From Patulibacter americanus DSM 16676 (GTDB taxonomy: Bacteria; Actinomycetota; Thermoleophilia; Solirubrobacterales; Solirubrobacteraceae), in NCBI RefSeq assembly GCF_000420025.1, contig NZ_ATUD01000015.1:24210-88209 (forward strand): a stretch of DNA of 64,000 bases, given 5' to 3'. A program made the position numbers and the translations under genes. Shown here one piece after another: positions 50,820 to 58,988 of this stretch (the first letter of the stretch is position 1; the number at the start of each line of letters is the position of its first letter). Below the pieces are notes generated by a model. It saw only the letters and a program-made list of their open reading frames with translations, was not told the origin of the DNA and did no database searches.

Positions 50820-51566
50820 CTACCGCCGCACGAGGTGCACTTCGCCGGCGTCGAGCGCTTCGACTCCGACGTCCGTCCGCACGAGCAGCCGGCCCTGGGC
50901 GTCCACGCCATCCGCGACGCCCGCACCCGGGTCGCCCCCGCCCGGGCGCTCCCAGGCGATCTCGGCGCCGGCCAGCACGTCGCGGGCGGACCAGGCGTGC
51001 AGCAGGTCGGCGGGCTCGCGGTCCAGCGCCGCGGTCAGCCGCTCCAGCAGCTCGGCCAGGACCGGCTCGAGCTCGTCCGCCGAGCGGCCCATCGTGGCCG
51101 CGCGGGCGGCGACCTCGTCGGGGACGTCGGCGAGGTCGAGCGCGACGTTCAGCCCGATGCCCGCCACGGCCCACCCCTCGGCGGGGCGCCCCTCGCAGAG
51201 GATGCCCGCGACCTTGCGCAGGGCCCCGTCGTCGCCGACGAAGACGACGTCGTTGGGCCACTTGATCCGGGCGTCGTCACCGACCGTCTCGGCGACGGCG
51301 ACGGCCACGGCGAGCGGCAGCAGCGCCGGGTGCCGCAGGCCGCGCAGCACGATCGACACGGTCAGCGCCTGGCCGGCGGGCGCGACCCAGACGCGGCCCT
51401 GGCGGCCTCGGCCGGCGGTCTGGCTCGTGGCGGTGACCGTCGTGCCGTGCGGGGCGCCGTCCGTGGCGAGGCGGCGGGCCTCGTCGTTCGTCGACCCGAC
51501 CTCGACGAAGTGGTGGCGCGGCTCGCCCAGGCGGCCGGCGCCGGGAGGCACGGGCCGGCCGGTCAC
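50820..51566 (-). CDS. birA: Biotin--[acetyl-CoA-carboxylase] ligase
   Basis: The 248-residue enzyme has the biotin protein ligase motifs STNDEARRL, GRGRQGRVW (ATP/biotin loop), KWPNDVVF and KVAGILCEG, then the small C-terminal domain. It activates biotin to biotinyl-AMP and attaches it to carboxyl carrier proteins. It lacks an N-terminal helix-turn-helix, so it is a non-repressor type. GTG start overlapping the SAM hydrolase stop (GTGA, 51563-51566). Confidence 0.93.
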   Translation of the reverse strand: MTGRPVPPGAGRLGEPRHHFVEVGSTNDEARRLATDGAPHGTTVTATSQTAGRGRQGRVWVAPAGQALTVSIVLRGLRHPALLPLAVAVAVAETVGDDARIKWPNDVVFVGDDGALRKVAGILCEGRPAEGWAVAGIGLNVALDLADVPDEVAARAATMGRSADELEPVLAELLERLTAALDREPADLLHAWSARDVLAGAEIAWERPGGGDPGAGVADGVDAQGRLLVRTDVGVEALDAGEVHLVRR

Positions 51567-52366
51567 GCGCGGCGGATCCGGACGGGGGCGTCCGCGACGA
51601 GCTCGAGCGCCTCGCGCGCCGAGGAGCGGTTGATCGCCACGGCCATCGCGCGGTTGGCGTCCTGGTAGAGCAGGACGGTGCCCGGCGGCACGTCGGCGAA
51701 GGTCGAGGCGTAGATGCCGCGCAGGCCGTTCACGTCGATCTGGTCGCCGAGCTTGAGCCCGACGCCCGCGGTCAGCTCCTCGTGCTCGAGGTCGAGCATG
51801 ACGTTGCCGAAGCGGTCGAACGCGAGCACGTGGGCCACGAGCTCCTCCCCGTCGAGCTCGGCCATCGGCATCGCGAGGGGGAGCACGGCGTCGGGCTCGA
51901 GCGGATCACCGACGTCGTCGAGGTCGAGGCCCGCCGCCAGCCGCGCGGCGATCGGGGCGTAGATGTCGCGCCCGTGAAACGTGGCCGAGACCGGCTCCAG
52001 GCGGTACGGGGAGCGCGAGACGTCGGCCGCCTGGACGATGCCGCCGAAGCGCTGCGCGGCCAGCCACAGCAGGCCGTTGTCGGGCCCGACGAGGATCCGG
52101 TCGTCCTCGGCCACCCGGATCGCGATCGGCCGGCGGTGCCCGCCGACCTCGGGGTCGACGACGGCGAGGTGCACGCCCGGAGCCGCGTAGGGCAGCGTGC
52201 GCTGGAGGGTGATGGCCCCCAGCCGCACGTCGAAGGACGGGATGCCGTGCGTGAGGTCGACGATCCGCGCGTCCGGGGCGATCCGGGCGATGACGGCGTG
52301 GCAGACGCCGACGAACTCGTCGTGGAGGCCGTAGTCGGAGAGGAAGGTGACCGTTCTGCGCTCGAT
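51563..52366 (-). CDS. SAM hydrolase/hydroxide adenosyltransferase (DUF62 family), apparently with an AUC start codon
   Basis: Conserved family sequence (VTFLSDYGLHDEFVGVCHAV, THGIPSFDVRLGA, VVDPEVGG, VGPDNGLL, FHGRDIYAPIAA, then FDRFGNVMLDL) covers about 267 residues. These enzymes hydrolyse S-adenosylmethionine to adenosine and methionine and are related to fluorinases. The conserved N-terminus begins just after an in-frame TAG (minus strand) and contains no ATG, GTG, TTG or CTG. The likely start is an ATC codon (52366-52364) with AGGA 7 bases upstream. Starting at the first ATG (52228) would delete 46 residues including the conserved SDYG substrate loop. Confidence 0.82.
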   Translation of the reverse strand: MERRTVTFLSDYGLHDEFVGVCHAVIARIAPDARIVDLTHGIPSFDVRLGAITLQRTLPYAAPGVHLAVVDPEVGGHRRPIAIRVAEDDRILVGPDNGLLWLAAQRFGGIVQAADVSRSPYRLEPVSATFHGRDIYAPIAARLAAGLDLDDVGDPLEPDAVLPLAMPMAELDGEELVAHVLAFDRFGNVMLDLEHEELTAGVGLKLGDQIDVNGLRGIYASTFADVPPGTVLLYQDANRAMAVAINRSSAREALELVADAPVRIRRA

Positions 52367-52650
52367 GCGTCGATCCTAGAGGCGGCCGGGGAGCCCGCCG
52401 CGTGAGAGTGCTCCGCGGCAACGCGACCTGCAGATCCCGGGCGATAGTCCCGCGTCCGACCGGGTAGGAACGGGGCATGGACCGTGATCAGGGACGAGGC
52501 GCCGACGCGATGCGTGGAGACTCGTGACCGCCGGGGCGACGCACGCGCCGGCGCCCGTCCTGGGCGCCGGGGTGCGGGCCGGCATCCCGCCGACGCCCGC
52601 GCCGGACCGCCCCTCGCGGGCGCGGCGGCGCAGGCGCTCGGCGGTGGGAC
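52367..52650. other. Intergenic region between SAM hydrolase and PfpI genes
   Basis: No firm gene. On the plus strand ATG at 52477 with AGGA 8 bases upstream opens a 16-codon ORF (MDRDQGRGADAMRGDS) ending at 52527; its TGA overlaps a GTG that opens a low-complexity Arg/Pro-rich frame running into the PfpI gene. This may be chance. GGGTAG at 52462-52467 resembles a stress-sigma -10. Confidence 0.35.
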
Positions 52651-53229
52651 TCAGGCCGTCGCGCCGGCCGGTGCGACGTCGTGCTCACCCTCGGCGAACT
52701 CCTCGACGACCTTCGCGTTGAAGGCGTCGAGGTCGCCGGGGTTGCGGCTGGAGACGAGGCCCTTGTCGACCACGACCTCCTCGTCGACCCACTCGCCGCC
52801 CGCGTTGACGATGTCCGTCCGGATCGACGGGAACGAGGTCAGCGTGCGGCCCTTGACGAGGTTCGCCTCGACGAGCGTCCACGCCCCGTGGCAGATCACG
52901 CCGACGGGCTTGCCGGTCTTGAAGTACGCCTGGAGGAACGCGATGACGTCCGCGTCCTGGCGCAGGTTGTCCGGGTTGGCGACGCCGCCGGGCAGCAGCA
53001 GGCCGTCGTAGTGCTCGACGTTCGCCCCGCCGACCTTCTTGTCGACGGGGAACGTGTCGCCCTTGTCGATGTCGCCGTTCATCGCCTGGATCTCGCCGGT
53101 GTCCAGCGAGAGCAGCTCCGTCGTGGCGCCGGCCTGCTGCACCGCGTCGCGCGGGCTCTCGAGCTCGACCTGCTCGACCCCGTCCGTCGCGATGATCGCG
53201 ACCTTCTTGCCCTGCAGCTCGTTCGCCAT
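52651..53229 (-). CDS. Type 1 glutamine amidotransferase-like protein, PfpI/DJ-1 family (YhbO type)
   Basis: The 192-residue protein has PfpI family motifs: KKVAIIATDGVEQVELESPR at the start, DGLLLPGGVANPDNLR, and the nucleophile cysteine in VGVICHGAWTLVEA. YhbO-type members act in stress defence, as protease-like or deglycase/methylglyoxal-handling enzymes. AGGA stands 4 bases before the ATG. The gene is monocistronic. Confidence 0.93.
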   Translation of the reverse strand: MANELQGKKVAIIATDGVEQVELESPRDAVQQAGATTELLSLDTGEIQAMNGDIDKGDTFPVDKKVGGANVEHYDGLLLPGGVANPDNLRQDADVIAFLQAYFKTGKPVGVICHGAWTLVEANLVKGRTLTSFPSIRTDIVNAGGEWVDEEVVVDKGLVSSRNPGDLDAFNAKVVEEFAEGEHDVAPAGATA

Positions 53230-53302
53230 GCTGGTCCTCCTGATCGGTGGTCCTGTCTCCCCCCACGGCTACCCGAGGTGCTTGCGCCGAAAACGACCCC
53301 GG

Positions 53303-53530
53303 TCAGGAGTCCGGGGCCTCCGGGGTGACGAGCGCGAGCAGCCCCTCGGCGTCCTCGGAACAGGCCGCGCAGCTCCGCAGGTGCGCGGCGACGGTCGGCT
53401 CGGCGACCTCGCCGGGGAGGCCCGAGGCGACGCCGTCGGCCCACACGTCGAGGCGCGCGAGGCACGCGTCGCACCCCGGGTCGGCAGCCTCGACGTGCAG
53501 CAGGCGGTGGCGGACGTCGTCGTGGGTCAT
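53303..53530 (-). CDS. Putative zinc-finger anti-sigma factor, soluble
   Basis: The 75-residue protein has a ZAS-like pattern: CDACLARLD in the first part and HLRSCAACSEDAEGLLAL in the second, the HxxxCxxC arrangement of zinc-binding anti-sigma domains. No membrane segment follows, so it would be a cytoplasmic, probably redox-sensitive, anti-sigma. Its ATG overlaps the stop of the ECF sigma gene (ATGA), the usual sigma/anti-sigma coupling. Confidence 0.78.
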   Translation of the reverse strand: MTHDDVRHRLLHVEAADPGCDACLARLDVWADGVASGLPGEVAEPTVAAHLRSCAACSEDAEGLLALVTPEAPDS

Positions 53531-54108
53531 GGCAGGTACTCCGCGTAGCCGGCGGCCTCGACGTGCGCGCGGAGCTTGCGGCGGGCGTCGTGGACGGTCT
53601 TGTAGATCGCACCGCGGTTGGACGAGAGGCGCTCGGCCAGCACGTCGATCGGCACCTCCTCCAACACTACGGTGCTGAACACCAGGCGTTGGCGGTCGCT
53701 CAACACCTCGTCCATCCCCTGGCGCACCAACCCCAGCACCGCACGCTGCTCCGCGCCCGCGTCCCGCACGCCCGGGAGCCGGTCCCAGGCGTCGTCGTCG
53801 AGCTCGACGCGCTGTCCTCGCCAGGCGTGCCGCCGCAGCCGGGTGGAGATCTCGAAGATCGCGAACTTGTACGCCCACGTCGTAAACCGGCTGTCGCCCC
53901 GGAAGTCGTCGAGCTTGCCCACCACCGCCTGCAGCGCGTCGTTCGCGGCCTGCAGGCAGAGGTCGTCCAGGTCCGCGCGGACCGCGTCGGGCAGCGAGCC
54001 CAGACGCCGGTGGGCCTCCTTCCGCGCGCCCCCGAGCAGCAGGCCGTGCAGTCCCGCGACCGCACGGTCGTGATCCGGGTGACCGGCGTCGAGACGCTGC
54101 ACCCACAT
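53527..54108 (-). CDS. ECF-type RNA polymerase sigma factor
   Basis: The 193-residue protein has region 2 (DDLCLQAANDALQAVVGKLD, then FTTWAYKFAIFEISTRLRRH) and region 4 (DVLAERLSSNRGAIYKTVHD, ARRKLRAHVE). It is coupled to a zinc-finger protein and diverges from an AhpD-like gene, its likely target. The ATG at 54108 is chosen as the last start before homology; the frame stays open upstream and no good ribosome site is seen, so the start is uncertain. Confidence 0.88.
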   Translation of the reverse strand: MWVQRLDAGHPDHDRAVAGLHGLLLGGARKEAHRRLGSLPDAVRADLDDLCLQAANDALQAVVGKLDDFRGDSRFTTWAYKFAIFEISTRLRRHAWRGQRVELDDDAWDRLPGVRDAGAEQRAVLGLVRQGMDEVLSDRQRLVFSTVVLEEVPIDVLAERLSSNRGAIYKTVHDARRKLRAHVEAAGYAEYLP

Positions 54109-54271
54109 GGCGGTGGTCCAGTCGGCGGCAGCAGGCACAGGGCGTCGCCGGCGATCGTCGCAGAAGTCTTCGGCGGTGGAGGTAAGACCACGGGCCGCAC
54201 GGACGCTGACGAGAGGCACAACGATCCAGGGCCGGCCGTTCCGGCAGGCCCGCCACGCAGAAGGACCACCC

Positions 54272-54829
54272 ATGCCCCGCATCGCCCCGATCGATCCCAC
54301 CTCCGCCGACGCCAAGGCCAAGCCGCTGCTGGACGCCGTCCAGGCCAAGCTCGGCGTCACGCCGAACATGATGCGCACGATGGCCCAGTCCCCGGCGGTG
54401 CTCGAGAGCTACCTCGGCTTCGGCGGCGCGCTGGGCAAGGGCACCCTCGGGGCCCGCCTCGGCGAGCTGCTCGCGCTGGATGTCGCCGAGGCCAACGGCT
54501 GCGGCTACTGCCTCAGCGCCCACACCTACCTCGGCACAAACGTCGCCAAGCTCAGCGACGAGCAGATCACCGCCGCGCGGTCCGCCGACAGCGAGGATCC
54601 GAAGACGCGAGCCGCGCTCCGGTTCGCTCGCCAGATCAACGACGGACGCGGCCACGTCACCGACGAGCAGGTCGACGCGGTGCGCGCCGCCGGCTGGGGT
54701 GACGCCGCGATCGCGGAGATCGTCGCCCACGTCGCGCTGAACGTCCTGACGAACTACTTCAACACCGTCGCCCAGGTGGAGATCGACTTCCCCGTCGTCC
54801 TCCCCGCCGCCCAGCGCACCGCGGCCTAG
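54272..54829 (+). CDS. Carboxymuconolactone decarboxylase / AhpD-like alkylhydroperoxidase
   Basis: The 185-residue all-helical protein has the AhpD-type redox motif CGYCLSAHTYL (CxxC followed by H) in the family position and VTPNMMRTMAQSPAVL near the N-terminus. It probably reduces hydroperoxides or carries out thiol redox chemistry. AAGGA precedes the ATG. The divergent ECF sigma/zinc-finger pair suggests oxidative control of this gene. Confidence 0.9.
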   Translation: MPRIAPIDPTSADAKAKPLLDAVQAKLGVTPNMMRTMAQSPAVLESYLGFGGALGKGTLGARLGELLALDVAEANGCGYCLSAHTYLGTNVAKLSDEQITAARSADSEDPKTRAALRFARQINDGRGHVTDEQVDAVRAAGWGDAAIAEIVAHVALNVLTNYFNTVAQVEIDFPVVLPAAQRTAA

Positions 54830-54867
54830 GCCCACGGCCGATGGCACCCGGCGGCCGCGCCTTCGCG

Positions 54868-54912
54868 CCGGTCGCCGGCTGCCGGTCGCCGGGCTGCCGG
54901 TCGCCGCCGGTC
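54868..54912. repeat. Short direct repeats downstream of the AhpD-like gene
   Basis: Three close copies of GCCGGTCGCCGG-type sequence, about 15-16 bases apart, lie between the stops of two convergent genes. They are probably neutral. Confidence 0.5.
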
Positions 54913-54918
54913 GGGACC

Positions 54919-56028
54919 TCAGCCGCGCAGCGCGGCGACCGCCGCGGCGACGCCTGCGCCGACGTCGGTCGACGCGCCCAGGTCGGCCAGCGCCGCCCCG
55001 AGCCCCGCCACGCCGGCGAGGACCGTGCGCTCGTTCGCCGCGGGACCCATGTGGTCGATGCGCACCATGACGTCGCGCAGGCTGCCGCCGCCCGGGGTCA
55101 GCGCCACGCCGTAGACGTCGCGGGCCCGGTCGACGAGCTCGGCGCGGTCGACCTCGTCGGGCAGCCGGATCGCGGTCGTCAGCTGGCAGGCCTCGGCGTC
55201 CTCGGCGACCCAGAGGGCGGCCCCGAGCCCGGCGACGCCCGCGCGGCACGCGCGCGACGTGCGGGCGTGGCGGGCGATCCCGGCGTCGACGCCCTCGGCG
55301 AGCACGCGCGCGCAGGCGGCCTCGAGCGCGAGCATCTCGAGCACGGCGGGCGTGCCCGGGATGGCCTGGCGCCCGGCGTCGATCCAGCGCTCCTTCCAGT
55401 CCAGGAGCGAGAGGATCGACCCGCGCCACGGGGTCGGCGCGGCGGCCAGCGTCTCCCACGCGCGGGCGCTGACGGTCAGCGCCGAGACCCCGGCGGGACC
55501 GCCCAACGCCTTCTGCGGGCCGACCATGACGATGTCGAGCCCGGTCTCGTCGATGGGCAGCGCGTGGCCGCCGACCGAGGCCACCGCGTCGACCACCGTG
55601 AGGACGTCGTGCTCCCGCGCCACCTCGGCGATCTCCGGCAGCGGGTTCACGGTCCCCGTCGCGACCTCGGCGTGGACGAAGGACAGGACGGAGATCTCGG
55701 GCCGATCCTCGAGCACCCGGGCGATCTCGTCCGCGGTCACCGCGCGCTCGAGCGGGATCTCCAGGTCGACGACCTCGGCCCCGCCCGCCGCGAGCCACTC
55801 GCCGAAGTGCGCGCCGTACGGGCCGGTGATGACGTTCAGGCAGACCGTCCCCTGCACGCCGACGCCGCGGGCGACCGCCTCGAGCGCGAGGATCGCCTCG
55901 GCCTGCAGCACGACGACGTCCTGTTCCGTGCCCAGCAGCCGGGCGACGTCGCGTTCGATCGCCGCGAAGCGGTCGGCGCTGAGCGCCGGCGGGTCGAGCA
56001 GGGCGCCGTTGGGGATCGCGAGGCTCAT
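54919..56028 (-). CDS. Class V PLP-dependent aminotransferase (alanine-glyoxylate aminotransferase-like)
   Basis: The 369-residue enzyme has the fold type I class V layout: a cofactor region TVVDAVASVGGHALPIDETG and the PLP lysine in MVGPQKALGGPAG (near residue 184), as in alanine-glyoxylate, serine-glyoxylate and pyridoxamine-pyruvate aminotransferases. The amino donor cannot be told. It is transcribed toward the AhpD-like gene and stands alone; the 40-bp palindrome lies 230 bases upstream of its start. Confidence 0.88.
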   Translation of the reverse strand: MSLAIPNGALLDPPALSADRFAAIERDVARLLGTEQDVVVLQAEAILALEAVARGVGVQGTVCLNVITGPYGAHFGEWLAAGGAEVVDLEIPLERAVTADEIARVLEDRPEISVLSFVHAEVATGTVNPLPEIAEVAREHDVLTVVDAVASVGGHALPIDETGLDIVMVGPQKALGGPAGVSALTVSARAWETLAAAPTPWRGSILSLLDWKERWIDAGRQAIPGTPAVLEMLALEAACARVLAEGVDAGIARHARTSRACRAGVAGLGAALWVAEDAEACQLTTAIRLPDEVDRAELVDRARDVYGVALTPGGGSLRDVMVRIDHMGPAANERTVLAGVAGLGAALADLGASTDVGAGVAAAVAALRG

Positions 56029-56466
56029 GGGTCGATCTTGGCACCTCCGCGGGCGGGGGACCGGCGGGCCCAGGCCGCAGGCTCGTCGTGACCGCCGGCG
56101 AGGCGAACACGCCTGGCCGCCCCGTGCCTCGGGCGACTGACGGACCGCGTGGGGCACGCGCGGGTCGTCATGGGTCGGCTCCTGGCGGCCGCGACCGCGA
56201 TGGGTCTCCAGGCGGTGGCACACGACGTACGACGCCGGGCCGGCCACCGTCCCCCCGCGCCAGTACGAATATGACAAGCGCGCTTGTCATATTCGTACTG
56301 CCCGGTTCGAGGCTTGCCACCACGCGGCCCGCAGACTGCTCGCGGCAATCGGTGCGGCCGTCGGAACGAAGCCGGCCGTGAGCGCGGGAGGCGGCCGTGA
56401 GCGCACGACCCGGCCGGGAGCGCGACGCGCCCTCAGCGTGGTGCGGCCGTGACCGCGACGGGGCCC
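56029..56466. other. Non-coding region with a 40-bp palindrome and repeated GGCCGTGAGCGC motifs
   Basis: No credible gene: apparent frames here are shadows of the repeats. It holds the palindrome at 56261-56300 and, at about 56371-56456, four related copies of GGCCGTGAGCGC (near 56373, 56392, 56412 and 56444). It separates the cobA-hemD stop from the aminotransferase promoter. Confidence 0.6.
56261..56300. repeat. 40-bp perfect palindrome, AT-rich
   Basis: Left arm CAGTACGAATATGACAAGCG (56261-56280) is followed without spacer by its exact reverse complement (56281-56300). The element is much richer in A and T than the rest of the window. As DNA it can extrude a cruciform; as RNA it would form a 19-20-bp hairpin on either strand. 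The core TGACAAGCGCGCTTGTCA also resembles a TetR-family operator. It lies downstream of the heme cluster and upstream of the aminotransferase gene, so terminator, operator and mobile-element relic are all open. Confidence 0.9.
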
Positions 56467-58041
56467 TCAGCGCATCGCGGCGTCGGCCACGAGCGCGGCG
56501 ATGAGGCCGTCGATCGTGGCCTCGTCGGCCTCGACGGCCGGGCTCGCACCCAGCTCGGCGAGCGCCGCCGAGGTGACGGGGCCGATCGAGACCGCGCGCG
56601 TGTCCGGGCCGACGGGGAGCCGGCCGTGCGGGGCCGTGGCCTCGGCGTCGGTGACGCCGCCCGCGTCGGCGAGGAACCCGGCGGTGGAGGCCGAGGTGAA
56701 GGTGACGTAGTCGACCTCGCGCAGGCGCTCGAGGGTCTCGGGGGCCAGGGGCTCGGCGACGGTCTCGTAGACCGGCAGGTCCGTGACCTCGAGGCCCGCG
56801 GCGCGCAGGCCGTCGGGCAGGGCGTCGCCGGCCGCGGCGGCGCGGACGAGCAGCGCGCGGCGCGGGCGCGGCGCCGGGCCCGACGCCCGGCGGACGGGCG
56901 GCGCGGCGCCGACGGCTGCTGCCAGCGCCTCGCCCGTGAACGTCTCCGGCACGACGTCGGCGCGGATGCCGTGCTCCCGCAGGGCCCGGGCGGTGCCGGG
57001 GCCGACGGCGGCGATCATGGTGCCGTAGAGGTTGCGACCGTCCTGGTCCGACCGCAGGAGCGCGGCCATGAACTCGCGCACGCCGTTCGGCGAGGTCAGC
57101 GCCAGCACGTCGACGTCGACGAGGTCGGGCAGGGTCGCCTCGAGCGAGCGGGTGCGGATCGTCGGGGTCTCGACGACCTCGGCGCCCAGCGCACGCAGCC
57201 GGCGCGCGACGCCCGACGCCTGGGCGCGGGCGCGGGTCACGGCGACGGTCTTGCCGAAGAGGGGGCGGTCCTCGAACCAGCGCAGCTCGTCGCGCAGGCC
57301 CGCGACGCCGCCGACGACCGTGACGGCCGGCGCCTTGATCCCGGCCTCCGCGGCCACGGCGGCGATCGTCGCCAGCGTGCCGGTGACGACGCGCTGCGTA
57401 CCGAGGGTGCCGGACTGCACCACGGCGGCGGGCTCGTCCTCGGGGCGGCCCGCGGCGACCAGCGAGGACGCGATCGCGGGCAGGCGGCGCACGCCCATGT
57501 AGAAGACGAGGGTACCGGGGAAGTTCGCCAGGCCGTCCCAGTCGATCGTCGACTCGGGCTTGTTCGGGTCCTCGTGGCCCGTGACGAACGCGACGCCCGG
57601 GGCGTGCTCGCGGTGCGTCACCGGGATGCCGGCGTAGGCCGGGCCGGCGATGCCCGCGGTCACGCCCGGGACGATCTCGAACGGGATGCCGCGGTCGCGC
57701 AGACGCTGGGCCTCCTCGCCGCCGCGGCCGAAGACGAACGGGTCGCCGCCCTTCACGCGGGCGACGGAGCGGCCGGCGAGCGCGTGGTCGAGCAGCAGCG
57801 CCTCCGTCTCGGCCTGCGGGACCTGCTTGCCGCCGCCGCGCTTGCCGACGTCGACCAGGAGCGCGTCGGGGCGGGCGCCGTCGAGCGCCGTCGGCGGGAT
57901 GAGCTGGTCGTAGAGGACGACGTCGACCTCGGCGATGACCTCGAGCGCCCGCACCGTCATCAGCCCCGGGTCGCCCGGCCCGGCACCGACGAGGTACGCC
58001 GTCCCGGGGGTCGGGGTGGCGGCGCTGTCGGGGGTGCTCAC
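56467..58041 (-). CDS. cobA-hemD: Uroporphyrinogen-III C-methyltransferase fused to uroporphyrinogen-III synthase (CobA-HemD)
   Basis: The 524-residue bifunctional protein has SUMT residues about 15-255 (YLVGAGPGDPGLMTVRALEV and the SAM loop GDPFVFGRGGEEA), then HemD from about 262 (FGKTVAVTRARAQASGVARR, VLALTSPNGVREFM, YVTFTSASTAGFL). HemD closes hydroxymethylbilane to uroporphyrinogen III; CobA methylates that product to precorrin-2 for siroheme or cobalamin. One polypeptide thus sits at the branch point. GTG start overlapping the hemC stop (GTGA). Confidence 0.95.
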   Translation of the reverse strand: MSTPDSAATPTPGTAYLVGAGPGDPGLMTVRALEVIAEVDVVLYDQLIPPTALDGARPDALLVDVGKRGGGKQVPQAETEALLLDHALAGRSVARVKGGDPFVFGRGGEEAQRLRDRGIPFEIVPGVTAGIAGPAYAGIPVTHREHAPGVAFVTGHEDPNKPESTIDWDGLANFPGTLVFYMGVRRLPAIASSLVAAGRPEDEPAAVVQSGTLGTQRVVTGTLATIAAVAAEAGIKAPAVTVVGGVAGLRDELRWFEDRPLFGKTVAVTRARAQASGVARRLRALGAEVVETPTIRTRSLEATLPDLVDVDVLALTSPNGVREFMAALLRSDQDGRNLYGTMIAAVGPGTARALREHGIRADVVPETFTGEALAAAVGAAPPVRRASGPAPRPRRALLVRAAAAGDALPDGLRAAGLEVTDLPVYETVAEPLAPETLERLREVDYVTFTSASTAGFLADAGGVTDAEATAPHGRLPVGPDTRAVSIGPVTSAALAELGASPAVEADEATIDGLIAALVADAAMR

Positions 58042-58988
58042 TCGGGGCGGTCCTCTCGGTGGGGCTCGGGGCCGGGCGGGATGTCGGACTCGGCGCGCGC
58101 GGCGTCGAGCAGCTCGTCCGCACCCGCGCGGCGCAGGCGCTCCGCGACGAGGGCGCCGAGCGCCTCCGGCTCGGAGCCCTCCTGGATGTCGACGACCCAG
58201 CCCGAGCCGTCGGGCGCGCCGACGAAGCCCTCGAGCGTGAGGCCGTCGCCGATCCGGCGGCAGTGGGCGCCCACGGCGCTCGTGCAGTCCGCGCCGAGGG
58301 CCCCCGAGACCGCCCGCTCCGCGAGCAGCGCGACCCACGAGTCCTCGTGGTGCACGGCGCGGACGGCCTCCGCGATGGCCGGGTCGTCGGCGCGTGCCTC
58401 GAGGGCGAGGGTGCCCTGGCCGGGGGCCGAGACGAACGCCGGGCCGATGAGGGGAGAGACGCCCTCGGGCTCGCGGCCCAGGCGGTGCAGGCCGGCGGCG
58501 GCGAGGACGATCGCGTCGACCGGGTCGGCGTGGGCCGGGACGGCGGAGGAGAGCCGGCCCAGGCGGGTGTCGACGTTGCCGCGGATCTCGACGACGTCGA
58601 GGTCGGGGCGGGTGGCGAGCAGCTGGGCGGCGCGGCGCAGGCTGGCGGTGCCGACGCGGGCGCCCTCCGGCAGGTCCTCGAGGGACCGCGCGCCGATGAG
58701 GACGTCGCGCGGATCCTCGCGCTCCGTGGCCGCGACGAGCGCGAGGGAGTCCGGGATGTCGCCGGGGACGTCCTTGGCGGAGTGGACCGCGAGGTCGATC
58801 GTGCCCTCGACGAGCCCGCGCTCGAGCTCGGTGACCCACTTCGCCTTGTCCGGTGCCGCGCGGTCGCGGTCGCCCGTCGTGACGACCTCGACGATCTCCA
58901 CGTCGTGCCCGGCCGCCCGCAGGGCGCCGGCGACCGCGTGGGCCTGGACGAGCGCGAGCGGGCTGCGGCGGCTGCCGAGCCGGATCAC
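58038..58988 (-). CDS. hemC: Hydroxymethylbilane synthase (porphobilinogen deaminase)
   Basis: The 316-residue enzyme has LGSRRSPLALVQA at the N-terminus, HSAKDVPGD, the arginine-rich GTASLRRAAQLL and the dipyrromethane-cofactor cysteine in LGADCTSAVGAH (near residue 237). It condenses four porphobilinogens. It is GTGA-coupled to hemA upstream and cobA-hemD downstream. Confidence 0.96.
   Translation of the reverse strand: MIRLGSRRSPLALVQAHAVAGALRAAGHDVEIVEVVTTGDRDRAAPDKAKWVTELERGLVEGTIDLAVHSAKDVPGDIPDSLALVAATEREDPRDVLIGARSLEDLPEGARVGTASLRRAAQLLATRPDLDVVEIRGNVDTRLGRLSSAVPAHADPVDAIVLAAAGLHRLGREPEGVSPLIGPAFVSAPGQGTLALEARADDPAIAEAVRAVHHEDSWVALLAERAVSGALGADCTSAVGAHCRRIGDGLTLEGFVGAPDGSGWVVDIQEGSEPEALGALVAERLRRAGADELLDAARAESDIPPGPEPHREDRPE

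Noticed and set aside
52524..52721. Small Arg/Pro-rich plus-strand ORF
   Set aside because: Low complexity, runs antisense into the PfpI gene and has no supporting similarity.
56168..56466. Frames through the palindrome encoding the same MTSALVIFVL peptide on both strands
   Set aside because: The identical peptide simply reflects palindrome symmetry; no start site or flanking homology supports translation.
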